Positions 1 through 49,100 of a stretch of DNA of 64,000 nt are shown piece by piece. The stretch is from NCBI GenBank assembly GCA_009741485.1, contig CM019236.1, positions 49,337,069 through 49,401,068 of the forward strand, written 5' to 3'. The DNA comes from Malurus cyaneus samueli (taxonomy: Eukaryota > Chordata > Aves > Passeriformes > Maluridae). Every line of letters begins with the position of its first letter. Position 1 is the first letter of the stretch. The notes beneath the pieces are model-generated. The model had not been told where the DNA came from and ran no database searches. It saw only the letters and a program-made list of their open reading frames with translations. Both the position numbers and the translations under genes were made by a program.

Positions 1-242
1 TGGACTAGGGACCACCAGCAATGCCTCCATTCTAGCAGTGTGGTGGGCCTGTGACCACAGCAGCCTATATAGACCGTCCAGCAGTGAAGAGGCTCTTCAC
101 TCTGCTGTTGACAATTCCCCTGTGGAGGCCAAAAGAGACCTGTTCTGTCAGGGGAAAGCACTGTAGGAAAGCTTTTCCTACACAACAATGTAAGACTCTC
201 TCTTCTACAGTTGTTTTTACTGTACAGACTTTAGGCACTTCA

Positions 243-338
243 GGTTGGGGTTTGGGGTGTTTGGGTTTGGGTTTTTTTTTTTTTTTATTTTGGTTGGTTG
301 TTGATTGGTTGATTTGGTTTCCTTGGGTTTTTTTTAAG
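243..338. repeat. G/T-rich low-complexity stretch
   Basis: Irregular TTTGGG and GGTT units around a T-run. The strand asymmetry makes both strands look open (frames at 51-437 and 65-448), but the composition explains that. Confidence 0.8.
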
Positions 339-3300
339 TGTCTGTGCTGCTCTGCCTTTGGCTTCTGTTCTAAGTCTAGGGTGAGGCAAAAAAAAATCAA
401 GGATTGTCCAAATCCTTTTGTCTTGTTCTCTCTGTAGGCTAAAGTCACTCAGCCTTTTTCTTGGATGTCAAGAAAAACAAGTCCATACAAGTGAATTATT
501 AAAAGCCTGCTAAGAATTCCTGTGGTAAGAAATCATTATATTAGAAATGGCACTGGAAACCCCATTCCTTAAGGTTGCTATGAAATTACTATATATATAT
601 ATATATTTACTTATGAGGTGGAAAACTGTATTTTTTTTCCCAAGTGAAATGCAACATCCGCTCTTTGCTGGCTTAAGTAAAATATAATTCTGTAATTGAT
701 GGATTGAATGAAATTCATAAGGAGAAGTTAGTTCCTAGACTAGTATGAAGTGCCTCATATTTTATCTGTTCTGGGTTTTAATTCTTCGGGTTTTGGGGCG
801 TTGTAGGGGATTTGTGTGTGTGTTCGTGGAGATTTTTTGTTGATAACAGCCCCTCTGGTATTTTTTTTAGCAAAAAAATCACAGAAAATTATGTCATGTT
901 GCCCAAGAAAATCTGCCACAAACAGGAGGTATCAGCTCTGGTGAACACTCAGCTGGTTCCCTTCTGGAGCACTCCATGAGGGCAAAGACAGGAGGAGATA
1001 ATCCTTAGTAGGATATACATTTATGTGTGGAACATAAAGCATTTTCAAAGGCCTTGACGGAAATTAGCAAGATAGATCTCATTTACTTTGTTCCTCTAGC
1101 AACACTTATTCACTAAGATGTCAGGCAGTATAATTATTCGTTGAAAAATGAAAATGGAAGAGAATCTGTGATCTGTGGCAAAAGGAGAAAAGTAAGTAAT
1201 AAGGCAATTAGATTCTTGTAGATCAATTCAAGACAGCTAAGAAGTAGTACCCTGAAATTAAACCTTTTATAGATTATCTGTATAATACAGATGCACACAT
1301 ATCTCTTAATTTGCTCTGTATGGAAGCAAAATATATATACAACCAATCTGAATAATTTCAGTGCCATGCTGTGAGGTTTTTTCTCACAGCCTCTCATTTA
1401 CCATGAGGCCAGTTCTGCTAACTCAGCCTCTCAGTTCAAAATCACATTTGCTCATGTTTTGTACTGCAAATATCTTGGTAGGTTTTAATGTTGGTTTATA
1501 CCCACTATAGCAAATCAGTCATTTACCAATGGCTTTGGATATGAACCCAAATCTTTAGTGCCACCCACACTATGCTTAATCATAATGAATTCCTTGTGGA
1601 CAGGCCTGTGCACTGCTTGGAATGACTGCGTAGAAAACGACTGCATGCCAGTCACCTCTGTGCTGTTTCTTTCCAGCTCCAGAGTGAGGAATTTATCACT
1701 TGAATACAGTCTGCCTCAGATGTTTAACCTTTGGTTTCCTCCAGAGAGAGATGCACTCATCTCTGATGGTAAAAAAGATGTTACATTTTACACCAGAAAG
1801 ATGTTTAAGTGCTCATGCCTTTGTGGAAATTTTGAAAAGTAGTGACTGTTCAACCAAAATGAATGCCTCTGGGAACAGCGATGGCTATAGGATCATAGTC
1901 CATTTTACTGAATTGCCAAGGGCAGTTGGATCCAAATGTGCCACGCAAGTAAAGCTCTTTCTTTTCATCTTTGCATTATTCTGTCAATTACAAAAACATT
2001 GCTCACGTGTGCAATGTGAGTCAAGAGTAATTTAGCTAATGAAAGTGCTGCTTAAATAAATGTTTACAAACTACGGACTTCTATTCTCCTAATATAATTA
2101 TGTTGTTTCTCTGCTGCCTGGTTTTAGTCATATTTTTGTTCTGCAACTCTCTCTAATTTTTTCTTAGTTTACCTCTTAAAAATATGACTTGTCTTTCTGT
2201 AGTCAGCAGAGGGAGCCATGTCATTTATTTATGTGAGACCTTGGATCTATTTGCTCTTTTTTTCACTTCAGCTAAGCTAGAAAGATTTTCTACCCTTAAA
2301 ATTTCTTTAAAAGGCTGTGGCACAGGGGCAGTCACTGAGAAACTGTTACAGACTATGAGTAGGATATCTTTCCCAGGTATTTAATGTAAAGTTAACCATG
2401 CCAAAAATTTCTAAGTCTACACTCTCCACTATCTTAACAAAATATACAATGTTTTGAAACAATTATGTCTTTAACAAAAAAAAAATTTGCAATCACAAAC
2501 ATGTTTGAAAGAGGGGTAGCATACAGTCAAGAAAAATAATAGATGAAGACTGAAATCCCACGTGAGGCAGATCTGAATTTGGAGACTGCTGAAACATAAT
2601 TGCAGGTGACTTCTAGCTGCCCAATTATGCATTTACATTTCATTAATATCTGTGCATGCAACTGTGTCTGTATTGAACATGAGGTTACATGTGTTTCTGT
2701 ATCCAAAGAACAAGCTGATGGATTTCCCTTTCTTCATCCAGTTAATATTTTCATGAGGAAGAAAGCAAAAAACTTGATAAGCTTTTTGTTAAAATATGGA
2801 AACTGTACTTCAGGGACCAGTGAGCACTGCAGAGATGCGTTTTAAATATCAGTCCTTGGAAACAGCATAGTTAGACCAAACTCAGTCTTTAAAATAGCCA
2901 TGAAGCTAGTGTCGATCTGCAAAAAATGATGTAGTTCCTATAACTAGGTCAGCCTTTAAAATCAGACAAGATCCTTTGGATGTTGAATAGCTGTGGCTGC
3001 ACTGGGGTCATTTTTCTGGTGTAGAAAAATCCTCTCTTAGCCTCTGCAAGGGAAGAAACTGACAGTGGAGACTGGAGCTTAAAAATGGGGTCTAGGTGAG
3101 CAGATATGTATATGAAAAAAACAGGTAGAGTCTCAGGTTTCCTTTTTCTCTAGGCACTGAGTCTCAAAGCTAGGGAACAAGTAGCAAAGATGCAGAAGTG
3201 ACTGTTCCCTGTGTTCCATGGCTTTCTGAACTGCTGTTTGTAAATGGACAAGGACAGGTAAGGGTCGGCCAAGGAACTTCTGGAGATAAAATGCAAAGTG

Positions 3301-3420
3301 GCTGCAAATGAAACAACTGTATTGTGTAACAGGTTTCTCATCCACTAAATTCCAAAGCATCAGGTGGCCCCCAGTCATAATGATCTCCAATCTCAGAACT
3401 TTAAAAATTAAAACTAAGTA
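339..3420. other. Gene-free flank, nothing recognised
   Basis: AT-rich sequence with a short TA run near 591-606. Open frames are under 112 codons and resemble no known protein. MOB3B and EQTN, which flank TEK on this side in human, leave no recognisable exon here. Confidence 0.6.
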
Positions 3421-3870
3421 AAATCATAGAGTGGTTTAGATTGGAAGGCATCTTTAAGGCCACCTACTCCAACCCTCCCTGCAGTGATCAGGGACATCTT
3501 AAATAAATCAGGTTTCTCACAGCCCCATCCAACCTGACCTTGAATATTTCCAGCTCTCTGGGAAACCTGTGCCAGTGTTTCACCACTCACCTCATAAACT
3601 ATTTCTTCCTCAGACCCAATCTGAATCTATCCTCTTTGTAAACCATTTTTTAAAACCATTTCTTATTGTTTAACAACTGGTCCTGCTAAAAACATATGTT
3701 CCTATTTTTCTTATAAGCCCCCTTTGAAGTATTTAAAAGCAAGAGGATCTCCCTGAGGCCTGTCTCCAGGCTGAGCAATTCTAGCTCTCTCAGTTGTTCC
3801 TCAGAGGAGAGGTGTTCCGCTCTCTTTTCATTCCTGTGGAGCTATTTTGTATTTTGGTAGTTCTCTCATC
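3421..3870 (-). mobile_element. CR1-type LINE 3' fragment, minus strand
   Basis: Starts with the reverse complement of the avian CR1 3' tail (aatcatagagtggtttagat) and runs through the diagnostic 3' region (tccaaccctccctgcagtga; gccccatccaacctgacctt; tctccaggctgagcaattct). Diverged and truncated at its 5' side. The right end is approximate. Confidence 0.85.
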
Positions 3871-5067
3871 TTTACCTGGTGACAAAACAACCTCAGTAGA
3901 ATGATGATGAGTAGACAGGCCTGAATGGTGTTGATGGAGAGGAACCAGTGAAACCACTTCCAGCCAAGTGGTGTGAGATTGGTCTGTGGGAAGAAGGGCG
4001 CTGTGGGGGCCCACTCTGAGCATCCGAGGGGACCCAGCGTGGCCCTCATGCCCCACTCTTATAGGTTTTTTGCTGGCCAAACAAATAACTCTTAAAGGTT
4101 TCCTTGCAAGCAGCTTATTGCTCTTCATCCTTTCTGACAATAACAATATTCTGACAATAAAATAGTCCATGTCTAAAAGAGGAACCTAAGGAAGCGTTTT
4201 GAGCTTCCTGAAATGTACAACACTCTGGGACAGCAAGTGGCATTCTTGCCAGCAAGCTGGCAACAACTTGATAAAATGGATTATTAAAATTATGTGCCAT
4301 GTTTGCCTTGCCATGTGACAGCAAGGTCTTTGGACATGAAGACAGACGTGCAGATGCTCTCCTCAGTTCTATTTCTGCATGTTTCTGGTAACCTGAGGAA
4401 TACTGCTTGTATCTGTGAGAAATTGAGTTTAGAAAGTAGTTGTTTGGGATTTTTTTGTTTGGTTTTTTTTTTCCCTTTGGACAACATCAATTTTTATCAG
4501 CTGAGCCCCTGTCCAGCTTGACGCCTTTGTTCAGTGCAACAAGGCAAAGGAGGGAGGACAGGAGACACGACTACTTCAGGATAGCGTTCTCCAGTGCCAA
4601 GCAGTGAGTGGAACTAGGAATAAAAACTCTATCAACCTCAGCTTTATTAGATTTCCTTCTTTCCCTGGAAATAAACTATACATTCACGTCTAAATTGTCA
4701 ACTGTTTTTTTCAGTTGGCAAGTCCCATTTATGGAGTTTTCAGTATTGTTTAGAATATTGGAGAAGGGTGTCCTTCATTCATCAAGTTCACACTCCACTG
4801 CCTTTGGAATATGGCCCACTGGGTGGGTTTTGTCCAGCCATGGTATTTCCAGATGAGGAAGAGAGTGCAATTGTATTTCCAGCCAAAATCCAGTGAAGAG
4901 CAGGATAGGCAAAACATCCTGTTGAGCTACAGGCTTTCAGCGGTGAATAGAGAGTGTCTCTATTCCTGATCATTGGATTCGCATCACTAATTGCAGTCTT
5001 TTTGCCTGGATGAGAGTCTTACTCAAACGCAAAATCAGAAAGATCAGTGAATGCACTCCAAAAGAGC
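3871..5067. other. Gene-free stretch, nothing recognised
   Basis: Unique sequence between the CR1 copy and the CpG-dense block. No splice-flanked open frame or repeat is seen. Confidence 0.55.
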
Positions 5068-6220
5068 AATATGAGGCGAGAGCGGGCCCATCCTTGCCCG
5101 GCGCTGAGCCCAGCGAAATCCTGCAGAGGGCAGGGCAAGCTCAGCAAATGCAGAGCCAGGCAGGAAGAAAGCACTTGTAGCAACCAGCAGCACTAGAGTA
5201 GCAATGCGTGCTTTGCTTTTCCCGTGTGTGGTTTGATTATCCCGTGCCAGCGCCAGGCCGGCAGAGGGCCGCTCCTGAGGCGATGCAGCTCGGCCATGTT
5301 GAGCCGGCGGCTGAGGGGAGATGGTGGAACGAGGCAGGGCAGTGCTGTCACCGCTGGGGACACTGCTCTGGCCCTGGTTGATTTGCAGCTCCTGGGAAAG
5401 GTTGGGAATGTCTGTGTTGCTCTGGGCAGAATGAGGGAGCCGGGCTGCTCCACGGGCTCAAGCGCAGGTGAGTTCTGCTGCGGGAACTGAGGCCAGCGTG
5501 AGGGAGTGACAATTTGTGCGTGAGCCATGGCCTCTCTCGCCTCAGCACCCACCACGGCTGATGAGACTGCCCAGAACAGAGCTCCTGTGGGTCACGCTGC
5601 CACCCAGATGTCAGGCTGGGCCCTGCTCTTAGGCCAGTCCCTGGTGGCATCAGTGTGCTCAGGTAGGATATCCTCTGCTCGATGCTAGAGCTCCGAGGGA
5701 GGTGACCGGGGACAGCAGTTATTTGGGAGTGCAAGAGACCCAGAGAGTACTGGAATGCCAACCCACCCTACCTGAGACCGGCCCGAGAGGCAGATGGGAG
5801 ACATGATATGGAGAATTCCCTGTCCTAACTCTGCCTGGCTGAACACGATGATTTAGGTGATGGGGAGCAAGGGTGACAAGTTCCTGCCAGGCACAGCCAG
5901 TGTATGTCCTCTATGACTGCGCCCACTTCCCAGGGCCCGTAGGTACGAGGCTCTGCGAGTGGGGCTGAACAAGGTGGGAACATCTGCTGGCAGATGAAAA
6001 CAGTCCAGGAGATTCCTGGGATGTGTGGCAGAGTTCTTCCAGACACAGCTGGTGAGTGGGCCAGCTAGGGGAGGCATCCAGTGGACTTGCACTTTGTCAA
6101 CGGAGTAAGGTTGTGGGTGATGGGCCAGTTGGAGGCCTTCTGGGACTCCATGATTTTTTAATTCTCAGGAAAGTAAGGAGGGGACTGAGCAGCGCTGCTG
6201 CCTAACTTCCCTGCCCTTTA
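5068..6220. other. CpG-dense GC-rich block downstream of TEK
   Basis: The composition rises sharply above the AT-rich surroundings. About eleven CpG dinucleotides fall in 5221-5360 alone. On the plus strand an open frame from 5224 meets a consensus CAG|GTGAGT donor at 5467. This could be a small CpG island with an unannotated first exon, or a GC-rich repeat relic. No protein family is recognised on either strand. Confidence 0.35.
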
Positions 6221-7505
6221 CACCTTTCAGCGTCTTGAAAGAGTTTTTCTACAGAGACAAGTCTAGGTTTGTGTTGTGTCTCCTAAGTCTCACTCTTTGC
6301 AGTCTCTGTGCTATACTTATTTTGTCCCTCTTTTGCCCTCTCTTGTCCCTGTGCTCGGCAGCTGTTACTCAGGGCTGTGTAGCTGACACAGCTGAAGTGC
6401 AGGATAGCCTCGTTTGTCTGCTATTTGAGGTGGCTGCTCACCGCCGCCTTTTTAATCTGGAAGCTCAGTCTTGGAGAGAGAGCTCCCCCCTCTATTTGGT
6501 GCTTAACTCCTGGAGGTCAGGGCCTGCCATCTGCAGTCCCAGGTGCCTCAGGCTGGTGTCACACTACTGCAAACAACAGGAGACAATTGTTTGTCCTCTC
6601 AGCTCTTCTGGTGTGAGGTGTTGTCATTGATCCTGACAAAGTCATTTTACCAAGGAGAGAAAAACTGGTTTAAAAGTGAGACAACAGGTAATGATTCTTT
6701 CAAACTTTGGAACAGTTGTGATTTTTCTGTTTTCCTAAGCCTACCTTCGTCTAGTCTGTCCACCACTTGCACTATTTGGTCTCTGCCTCATAGCTCCCAT
6801 TTTTGATAGGACTTGCCCATTTTGGATGGTTTCCTACCACCACCATCTGCTAAGTTTTAAGTTCCACATTCTGTTTAAACCACTTTTTCTTGCTTTCTTT
6901 ACATCCATTACAGCCAGTTCCCTACAGCTCACAGATTTGTCCAGGGTGTAGAAAATTATTGTGTGCTGCAATATTAAATGAATATAAAAAGAATATTTGT
7001 AAGGAGAGTTAATTGTCCTTCAGGTAAATTTGCAGTGAGACTTAAGCACTTAAATAATAGTTTTAAGAACTATTGAGTTGATGAATGACTCTCTGATGCT
7101 TTACTTATGTGACTTAATGATCCGTGTAAAAATTTGCCGCAGAAGGAGAGGATCACATCAAGTAGCAGAATAGTCATTTGTGTTTGCTTGTTAGAAATGT
7201 ATGAGAGTATTCAACAAGAAGCTCTTTGGAACTGTGAAAAATTCTGTACAGAAAGTGAGGCAGTTCCAGCAGATGTTAATCAGCTTTGCCTGAAAGTCTA
7301 GAAAACACCCTTGCAGATACATTCTTACTCACCTCACTAACTTATAGGAACATAGTTTGACTGCAAAATGCAGTGCTTATGCTTCAAAAACCACTGGCGA
7401 AGTAGTCTCTTGTGAAAAATGTAGTAGAATTTGTTTCTTTCTTTTTCTTCTTTTTTAATTTTTGTGTTGTCCCTTGGTCCAGTGTATTTTTGTGTTCTTT
7501 GTAAA
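6221..7505. other. Gene-free stretch, nothing firm
   Basis: A 131-codon plus-strand frame (6235-6630) begins with a hydrophobic, leucine- and cysteine-rich run. The nearby sequence lacks a clear upstream context, and no family is recognised. Confidence 0.5.
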
Positions 7506-8005
7506 TGTAAAAGAAGAGTTCGGACCCTGAGTTCTAAGGCAGACTTGGTTTATTTCAGTTTGAGCTGGGTGCCACCAGAGAGGGACCCTGACCAAAGAAA
7601 TCCCTGGGTCTTTATACCCTTACAGTCTGTGCACCCGACCTTCACGCACTCGTCATGTGCCCTGCACGTGCCTCTTCATCCTATGGTGATTTATGGTCTG
7701 GGGTCTTCTAACATCTCATTGGATTCTTTCTCCATGTTAATATGCCATTAATTACTCTTATTTTCCAGCCTGGGCAGTTTTGGAACCCTCCAGGGTCTCA
7801 GCCCTTATCTGAAAGTAACCAGTCTTCCTCTGTTTCCTCCCTTGCTTAGCCATTATGCTAAGAGAGATCATTTAAAGTTCACCTACACTAAGTTTTGAGC
7901 AGGGCCCACTCACTCATGCTAAGCTGTAAGCAAGTTACAATTAAACTTAAACCTACACAATTAATTTCTAATATTCTATGAGTAAACTTATTTTAATCCC
8001 CAACA
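7506..8005 (-). mobile_element. Probable solo LTR of an endogenous retrovirus, minus orientation
   Basis: A 500-bp block with TGT...ACA ends (minus strand starts TGTTGGGG and ends TTTTACA), flanked by gtaaa on the left and ataaa on the right, a 5-bp target duplication with one mismatch. In minus orientation a TATAAAG box (7616-7610) precedes an AATAAA signal (7554-7549) by about 60 nt, followed by a short U5-like tail, as in a retroviral LTR. No internal genes flank it. The family was not identified. Confidence 0.6.
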
Positions 8006-8903
8006 ATAAACTCCTAGTTTACATCTAGCACCTGGTTAACAGTGCAAGTTCTGCCTATCTTGAGGCCACACAAGTTATCTCAGCACCCTTGTTGGTTGTT
8101 TTGTTCCCTTTTAATAAGGCTCTTGGTGCTTCTATTTGAGTCAGTCTGGTATATGTTATTAATGTTGCTCTATAATCCACTGTGATACCCCAGCCTTGTA
8201 ACCAATCGAATACTCTTCCACAAAGTATCAGCAGGGGAAATCTTGTACTCTCTCAAGCATCTTTCTCCAAGTCATAGGGGATGACTTGATGCACCCAAAT
8301 TTGAAGTCACTGTGGTCTGATGGACGGTTATGAGCTGGTAAATCAAGAGGAAGAGGGGAATGTGTATGCAAAACATGAAATTGGCTGATATGTGAAATTT
8401 GGATAGGCTAAGTTTTCCAAATCCTTCCTGGTTGATTTGACACCAGAAAGCCAAACCAATCTTGCCTCTGTTTGTCTTACCTAAGGACTAGGGACCTTTC
8501 TGGCTGGTCAAATATCTCTGTTTTGAAGCATTTCAGTATGATGTTTTTAAGAGGCCATACCACACTACAGAATGTATGAGGAGGTAAAATAAACAAAAGT
8601 AAGTAAGCCTTGCTTGTATATAATAGGTAGTAATTTATAATTGTGCAGTGAAATTATTAAATGACATACAAATTGCATAAATTTCATGTATATCCAGGCT
8701 AGTTTTAAAAATGTGGTTTACAATATGTAGTATGCTCCTCAACCCTATGCTTCATGATAATTGCTGTATGGCTGCCTCTGATATCATTAGACACTTCAAT
8801 ATATATATATATTTTGCATACGGGCAAAAACTGACTCACACTAGGCATGAAAGAGCAATAGCATGCATTATATCTTTCAAGTGTCAACAGAACTTTTGAA
8901 CAG
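8006..8903. other. Gene-free stretch between LTR and TEK 3' end
   Basis: AT-rich unique sequence with a short (AT)n run near 8800. A longer TEK 3' UTR could extend into it. Confidence 0.5.
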
Positions 8904-8909
8904 TTTATT
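8904..8909 (-). terminator. Candidate TEK polyadenylation signal AATAAA
   Basis: Canonical AATAAA on the minus strand, about 510 nt past the TEK stop. It is the first perfect copy I found in that direction. Use is inferred from position only. Confidence 0.45.
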
Positions 8910-9419
8910 TCTACTAGCTGGCTTTTGCATTCAGATAGGAGTCTGTCTTCATTATCCTTGTTGAGCACACACTTCCATTGTTGCACTGCAACTGCCTGGC
9001 ATTTTTGTTTAGAACACAGTGAAATGTATATGGAATACTGCATACAGTTACCACTTTGCTATGAGTAGCTGTTGGAAAATATAAAAAAAAAATCTAAGAT
9101 GGCAATACCTAATTCATTACAATATGTATGTAGACATTCTATCTACATGACTGGGAAAAAAGAAAACCCTGCATATGAAACAAGAGGTTTCATGACTTCA
9201 GTCTATACTTGCACTCAACAGTATATACACTTCTACAGCCTGTGAAGGCAGAGGTTACTGTGTGATATACACATACATAACTGTGGTAAAACAGTATTAC
9301 TGTATTATATATAGTTAGAGCTATACACAGTTCTACATAGCATATCACATTTTGGGCTCCAGCAGATTGAATTTTGATTTTATGTAATACATCACTGATG
9401 AATGAAGATTTGTCCCCTC
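8904..9419 (-). other. TEK: Probable TEK 3' untranslated region
   Basis: This is the non-coding AT-rich stretch between the TEK stop codon and the first clear AATAAA signal on the minus strand, at 8909-8904. The end is inferred from that hexamer alone. Cleavage would fall some 10-30 nt further on, and longer forms are possible. Confidence 0.5.
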
Positions 9420-45946
<36,527 letters not shown>

Positions 45947-46160
45947 GCTTTCCAAAGTATATCCATCCAGTTCTTACAGTCGCTCATGGAGTATCCTTCC
46001 CTCGGGGCAGACCTTTAGCAGTTACTCTTGTCCTGCATAGCACACTGTTTACAAGTCACAGGCAAGAAATCAGAGTACTGGCGCAGGCTGAAACAGTCTC
46101 ATTGCTGTCTGAGTACAGGGAGTTTAAGTTCCTTTTTCCTGTTTCCTTTGTAGATTAGGA
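45947..46160 (-). promoter_or_regulatory. TEK 5' UTR and proximal promoter region with clustered ETS-type cores
   Basis: Sequence directly upstream of the TEK start. On the minus strand three GGAA cores lie within 18 bp at 46146-46129, and there is no evident TATA box. ETS factors are known to drive TIE2 endothelial expression in mammals. Neither the transcription start nor site use can be read from sequence. Confidence 0.35.
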
Positions 46161-49100
46161 TGGGAAAGGCAGGATCTTGAAGGCATTTTTGTATCAGCAG
46201 GACTGTAGGGCAGTGCAAATCCCGTCCATCCAGCAATACATCAAAACAATTATCTGGAGCTGCTGGAGAAGCAGGGGACTGCTGTTGTTCACAGTCAGCA
46301 GAATAGGAACAATGATGGCATCCTCCAGCAGGCGGGAGAGTGCAAGTAAAACATCCTCCACCCAGGTACAGAAGGTGGAAACTATTATCTCCTTCTAAAG
46401 TCCAGGTCTGCTAACTTCTCAGGATGCTGTTATGTTTTCCCTTATTTATTTAATCCACACGTCAACTGGTGGCTGCAATGCATTTCTGCACACAATAATG
46501 AAAATATGAAGTAAACAGTAACAAAACAGCCAGCTGAATCCTGTGTAGACCAAAGCCATCCACAATCCAGCAAACTACTCCCTTAGTTCATGTATTTTAC
46601 TGGAAACAAATTTTCTTTACATTTGACAATTGAAAACAGACAAACCTTGTTGCAATAATACATCTCACACGGAGTTATGGCTTCAGTGGGATTACAATGC
46701 CCTCATCACTCAGGGAGGTCTTGAAACTCAGGAGATAAAATAAAACACAAAATAAAAATACAACGAAAACCAGAAAAAAAAAAGTGGAAAAACAGCACTC
46801 AGATATATAAACAGAACCAGAAATAAAGAGCAATCTTATTTAGTTTACTTGACTAAAATGATCTGGGACAATGCAGCATTTGGAAGTCCTGTAGTTCTGT
46901 CCAGATGCCAACTCCCAAAATTATTTTTATGGAAGTACAGAAAAAGCTCAGCATAATTTTGGAAAAGGGGTATGTGTTCAACCTACTTTGATTTAATTTC
47001 TTTACAGCCTTTGATTGTAGAGTAAATTTCACAAAAGAAGTCCTTTACACCCAAGATCTATTGTCATGTGGAGAGAAGGGTCACAATCACAGCAAATGGG
47101 AAGGCAGTGACTCAGAGTTCCTTATGTGTGTCTCCCCTGTCCCTCCGTATAACTGAAAGCCAAACCAAGTAGGAATTTATGCTAGAAATATCCTTTCGGT
47201 GCAAAAAAAACACAGTAGGAGGAACAAACACGACTAAAATGTCTTTTTAATTCTTAAAGGAGCATTTCTGGTTTTGTTTTAGACTAAAGTAAACACATAT
47301 ATTGTCCCCATTTCAGATTTTGGAGAACATCTAGTCTTCCTCTACTCGTTGATAGCAGTGATTACCCACACTCCAATCATACCTTAGCTTTTATATCCCT
47401 GCAGGTAGAGGTCCCTCCAAAATCAGAATACTTAGTGTATTAGCAGATACTGCATAATATCATGTTTCCTCTACAGTGGGTAACTGTTCTGTCATTCATT
47501 TAACCTACTTATAAGTTGGCCTATCAATTATTTTTAATGTCTTTTGATTTGTTAAGGGATGGGAAGCAGAGAGGAAGGAAAGGGGACTTAGGCAACTTCA
47601 GTCAAGGCTGTAGTTCTCCAGACTGCTATTTTAAGCTTACAGGCATTTTTTAAAGTTTTCACTTAAATCTCACTTTCCTGCTGTAAAGTGAGGAGAAATG
47701 CATCATGACTCCATTTGAAATGCACCTAAACACAAAGCAATACCTACTGGAACTGGTTTTACAGCATGAGTAATGGGCCAGGTGAGCTGTTTATTCTTTT
47801 TTAAAGAACCAACTTGTGCCTACTGATCATGTCATCTGCCTTGATGACTCTGTAGTTATATATCTCTGGGACAGATGGGACAGCTTAACATGCAGCACTG
47901 CACAAATAGAAGCAGGTTGCAAAGGCCTGGTGAAGCCAGAAGAGAGGAAATACATCCTACTCCAAGTCAGAATTTGTTTAGGGTACCAGCATCAGCAGAA
48001 ATATGTATTTGATTTGTGTTTCATTACCAAAATCCATTTTTGGAGGAATAAAGAATAGCACCTATATGTCAGCAAACATTGAAGTACTCCATTTTATGTA
48101 ATATCTGTTTATAATTAGGTCTATTTGTATTTGGAAAGCTTTTAAGAGCCACAATTTAATTACTACTCCCACAGAAGTAAAAATTAATCACATGAGACCT
48201 TTTTTCTAGACTGTAATACTGAAAGCATTTCAGCATTCTGGCTTATTCTCACTCAACATTAAGTGTCTGTTAGGTCTATCTTTCATATTTTGTATTTTCA
48301 TCCTTATATTTCATGTGATTAGAATATAAGTTTGTCTTAAAATAGGTCACATCAATTTTGTGTCCCATGAACTAAAAACCGTATGATCTGATCATCCATC
48401 TGATTAGTGAGACACACAGAAGTGCAGTAGAATTACCTGTCCCCTCCACCAGATAGTCCTTAGCTAACAAGGATACTGAGTCTCAGCCTGTGTTTACTAT
48501 TAATGAGCTGAAGAATTGAAAATAGTCTTTGGCAAAACCAGATGGCCAGTAAAAGAAACCAGGTTAAAAGTAAGGATGGCACAAGAAGTAAAATATGGTA
48601 CTGATTTACTCCAACCTTTATTGCATGTGGGGCTGGTGACTACCAGGCCCTGTAACGAGCATGCCCCTGACACAACCTCAGGCACGTATGAAGGTGTATT
48701 GTGGCCCCATAGAACACACTCTTGTCTTTTTTAAAGAACTTGGGAAGAATCAAAAATGCAGTATCAATTCCCCTCAAAAACATCAGATCTGTTGGTAGTT
48801 AACTGCTGATTCAAACATCAACATTCACATCTTAACCCTCAACACAATGGCATGCATGAGTTTGAATTACTTGCAGCAGGGAAACAAATTGTCTTTCAAC
48901 ATGCAAATATAACTCTAGCATTAAACATGGCTTTTCTTAACTCTGCTGAAGGCTAATTTTATGATATGTCAAGTGCCCTGAACTCCTGACACCAGGCTTT
49001 CCTCTTTAGATAAGCAGCACACTCGTCTCAAGGACAACCCATTCATACATGCTGTACCACATGGAAATATGTGAGGAGGAAAAAAGAAACAATGCCACTG

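Noticed and set aside
243..338. Interstitial telomere-like repeat
   Set aside because: Units are irregular TTTGGG/GGTT and not TTAGGG, so this is simple low complexity.
65..448. Overlapping open frames on both strands at the left edge
   Set aside because: They run through a G/T-rich low-complexity tract; composition alone explains the lack of stops.
6235..6630. 131-codon plus-strand frame with a hydrophobic start
   Set aside because: Resembles no family I know and has no supporting promoter, splice or conservation evidence. Mentioned only in the stretch description.
1..8900. Exons of MOB3B or EQTN, the human neighbours beyond TEK
   Set aside because: No segment matched the conserved MOB3B C terminus or the EQTN sequence as I know them; they probably lie further left or are absent.
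48500..48740. Possible second LTR (minus-strand AATAAA near 48620 in a richer patch)
   Set aside because: No convincing TG...CA ends or target duplication could be paired, so it is not called.
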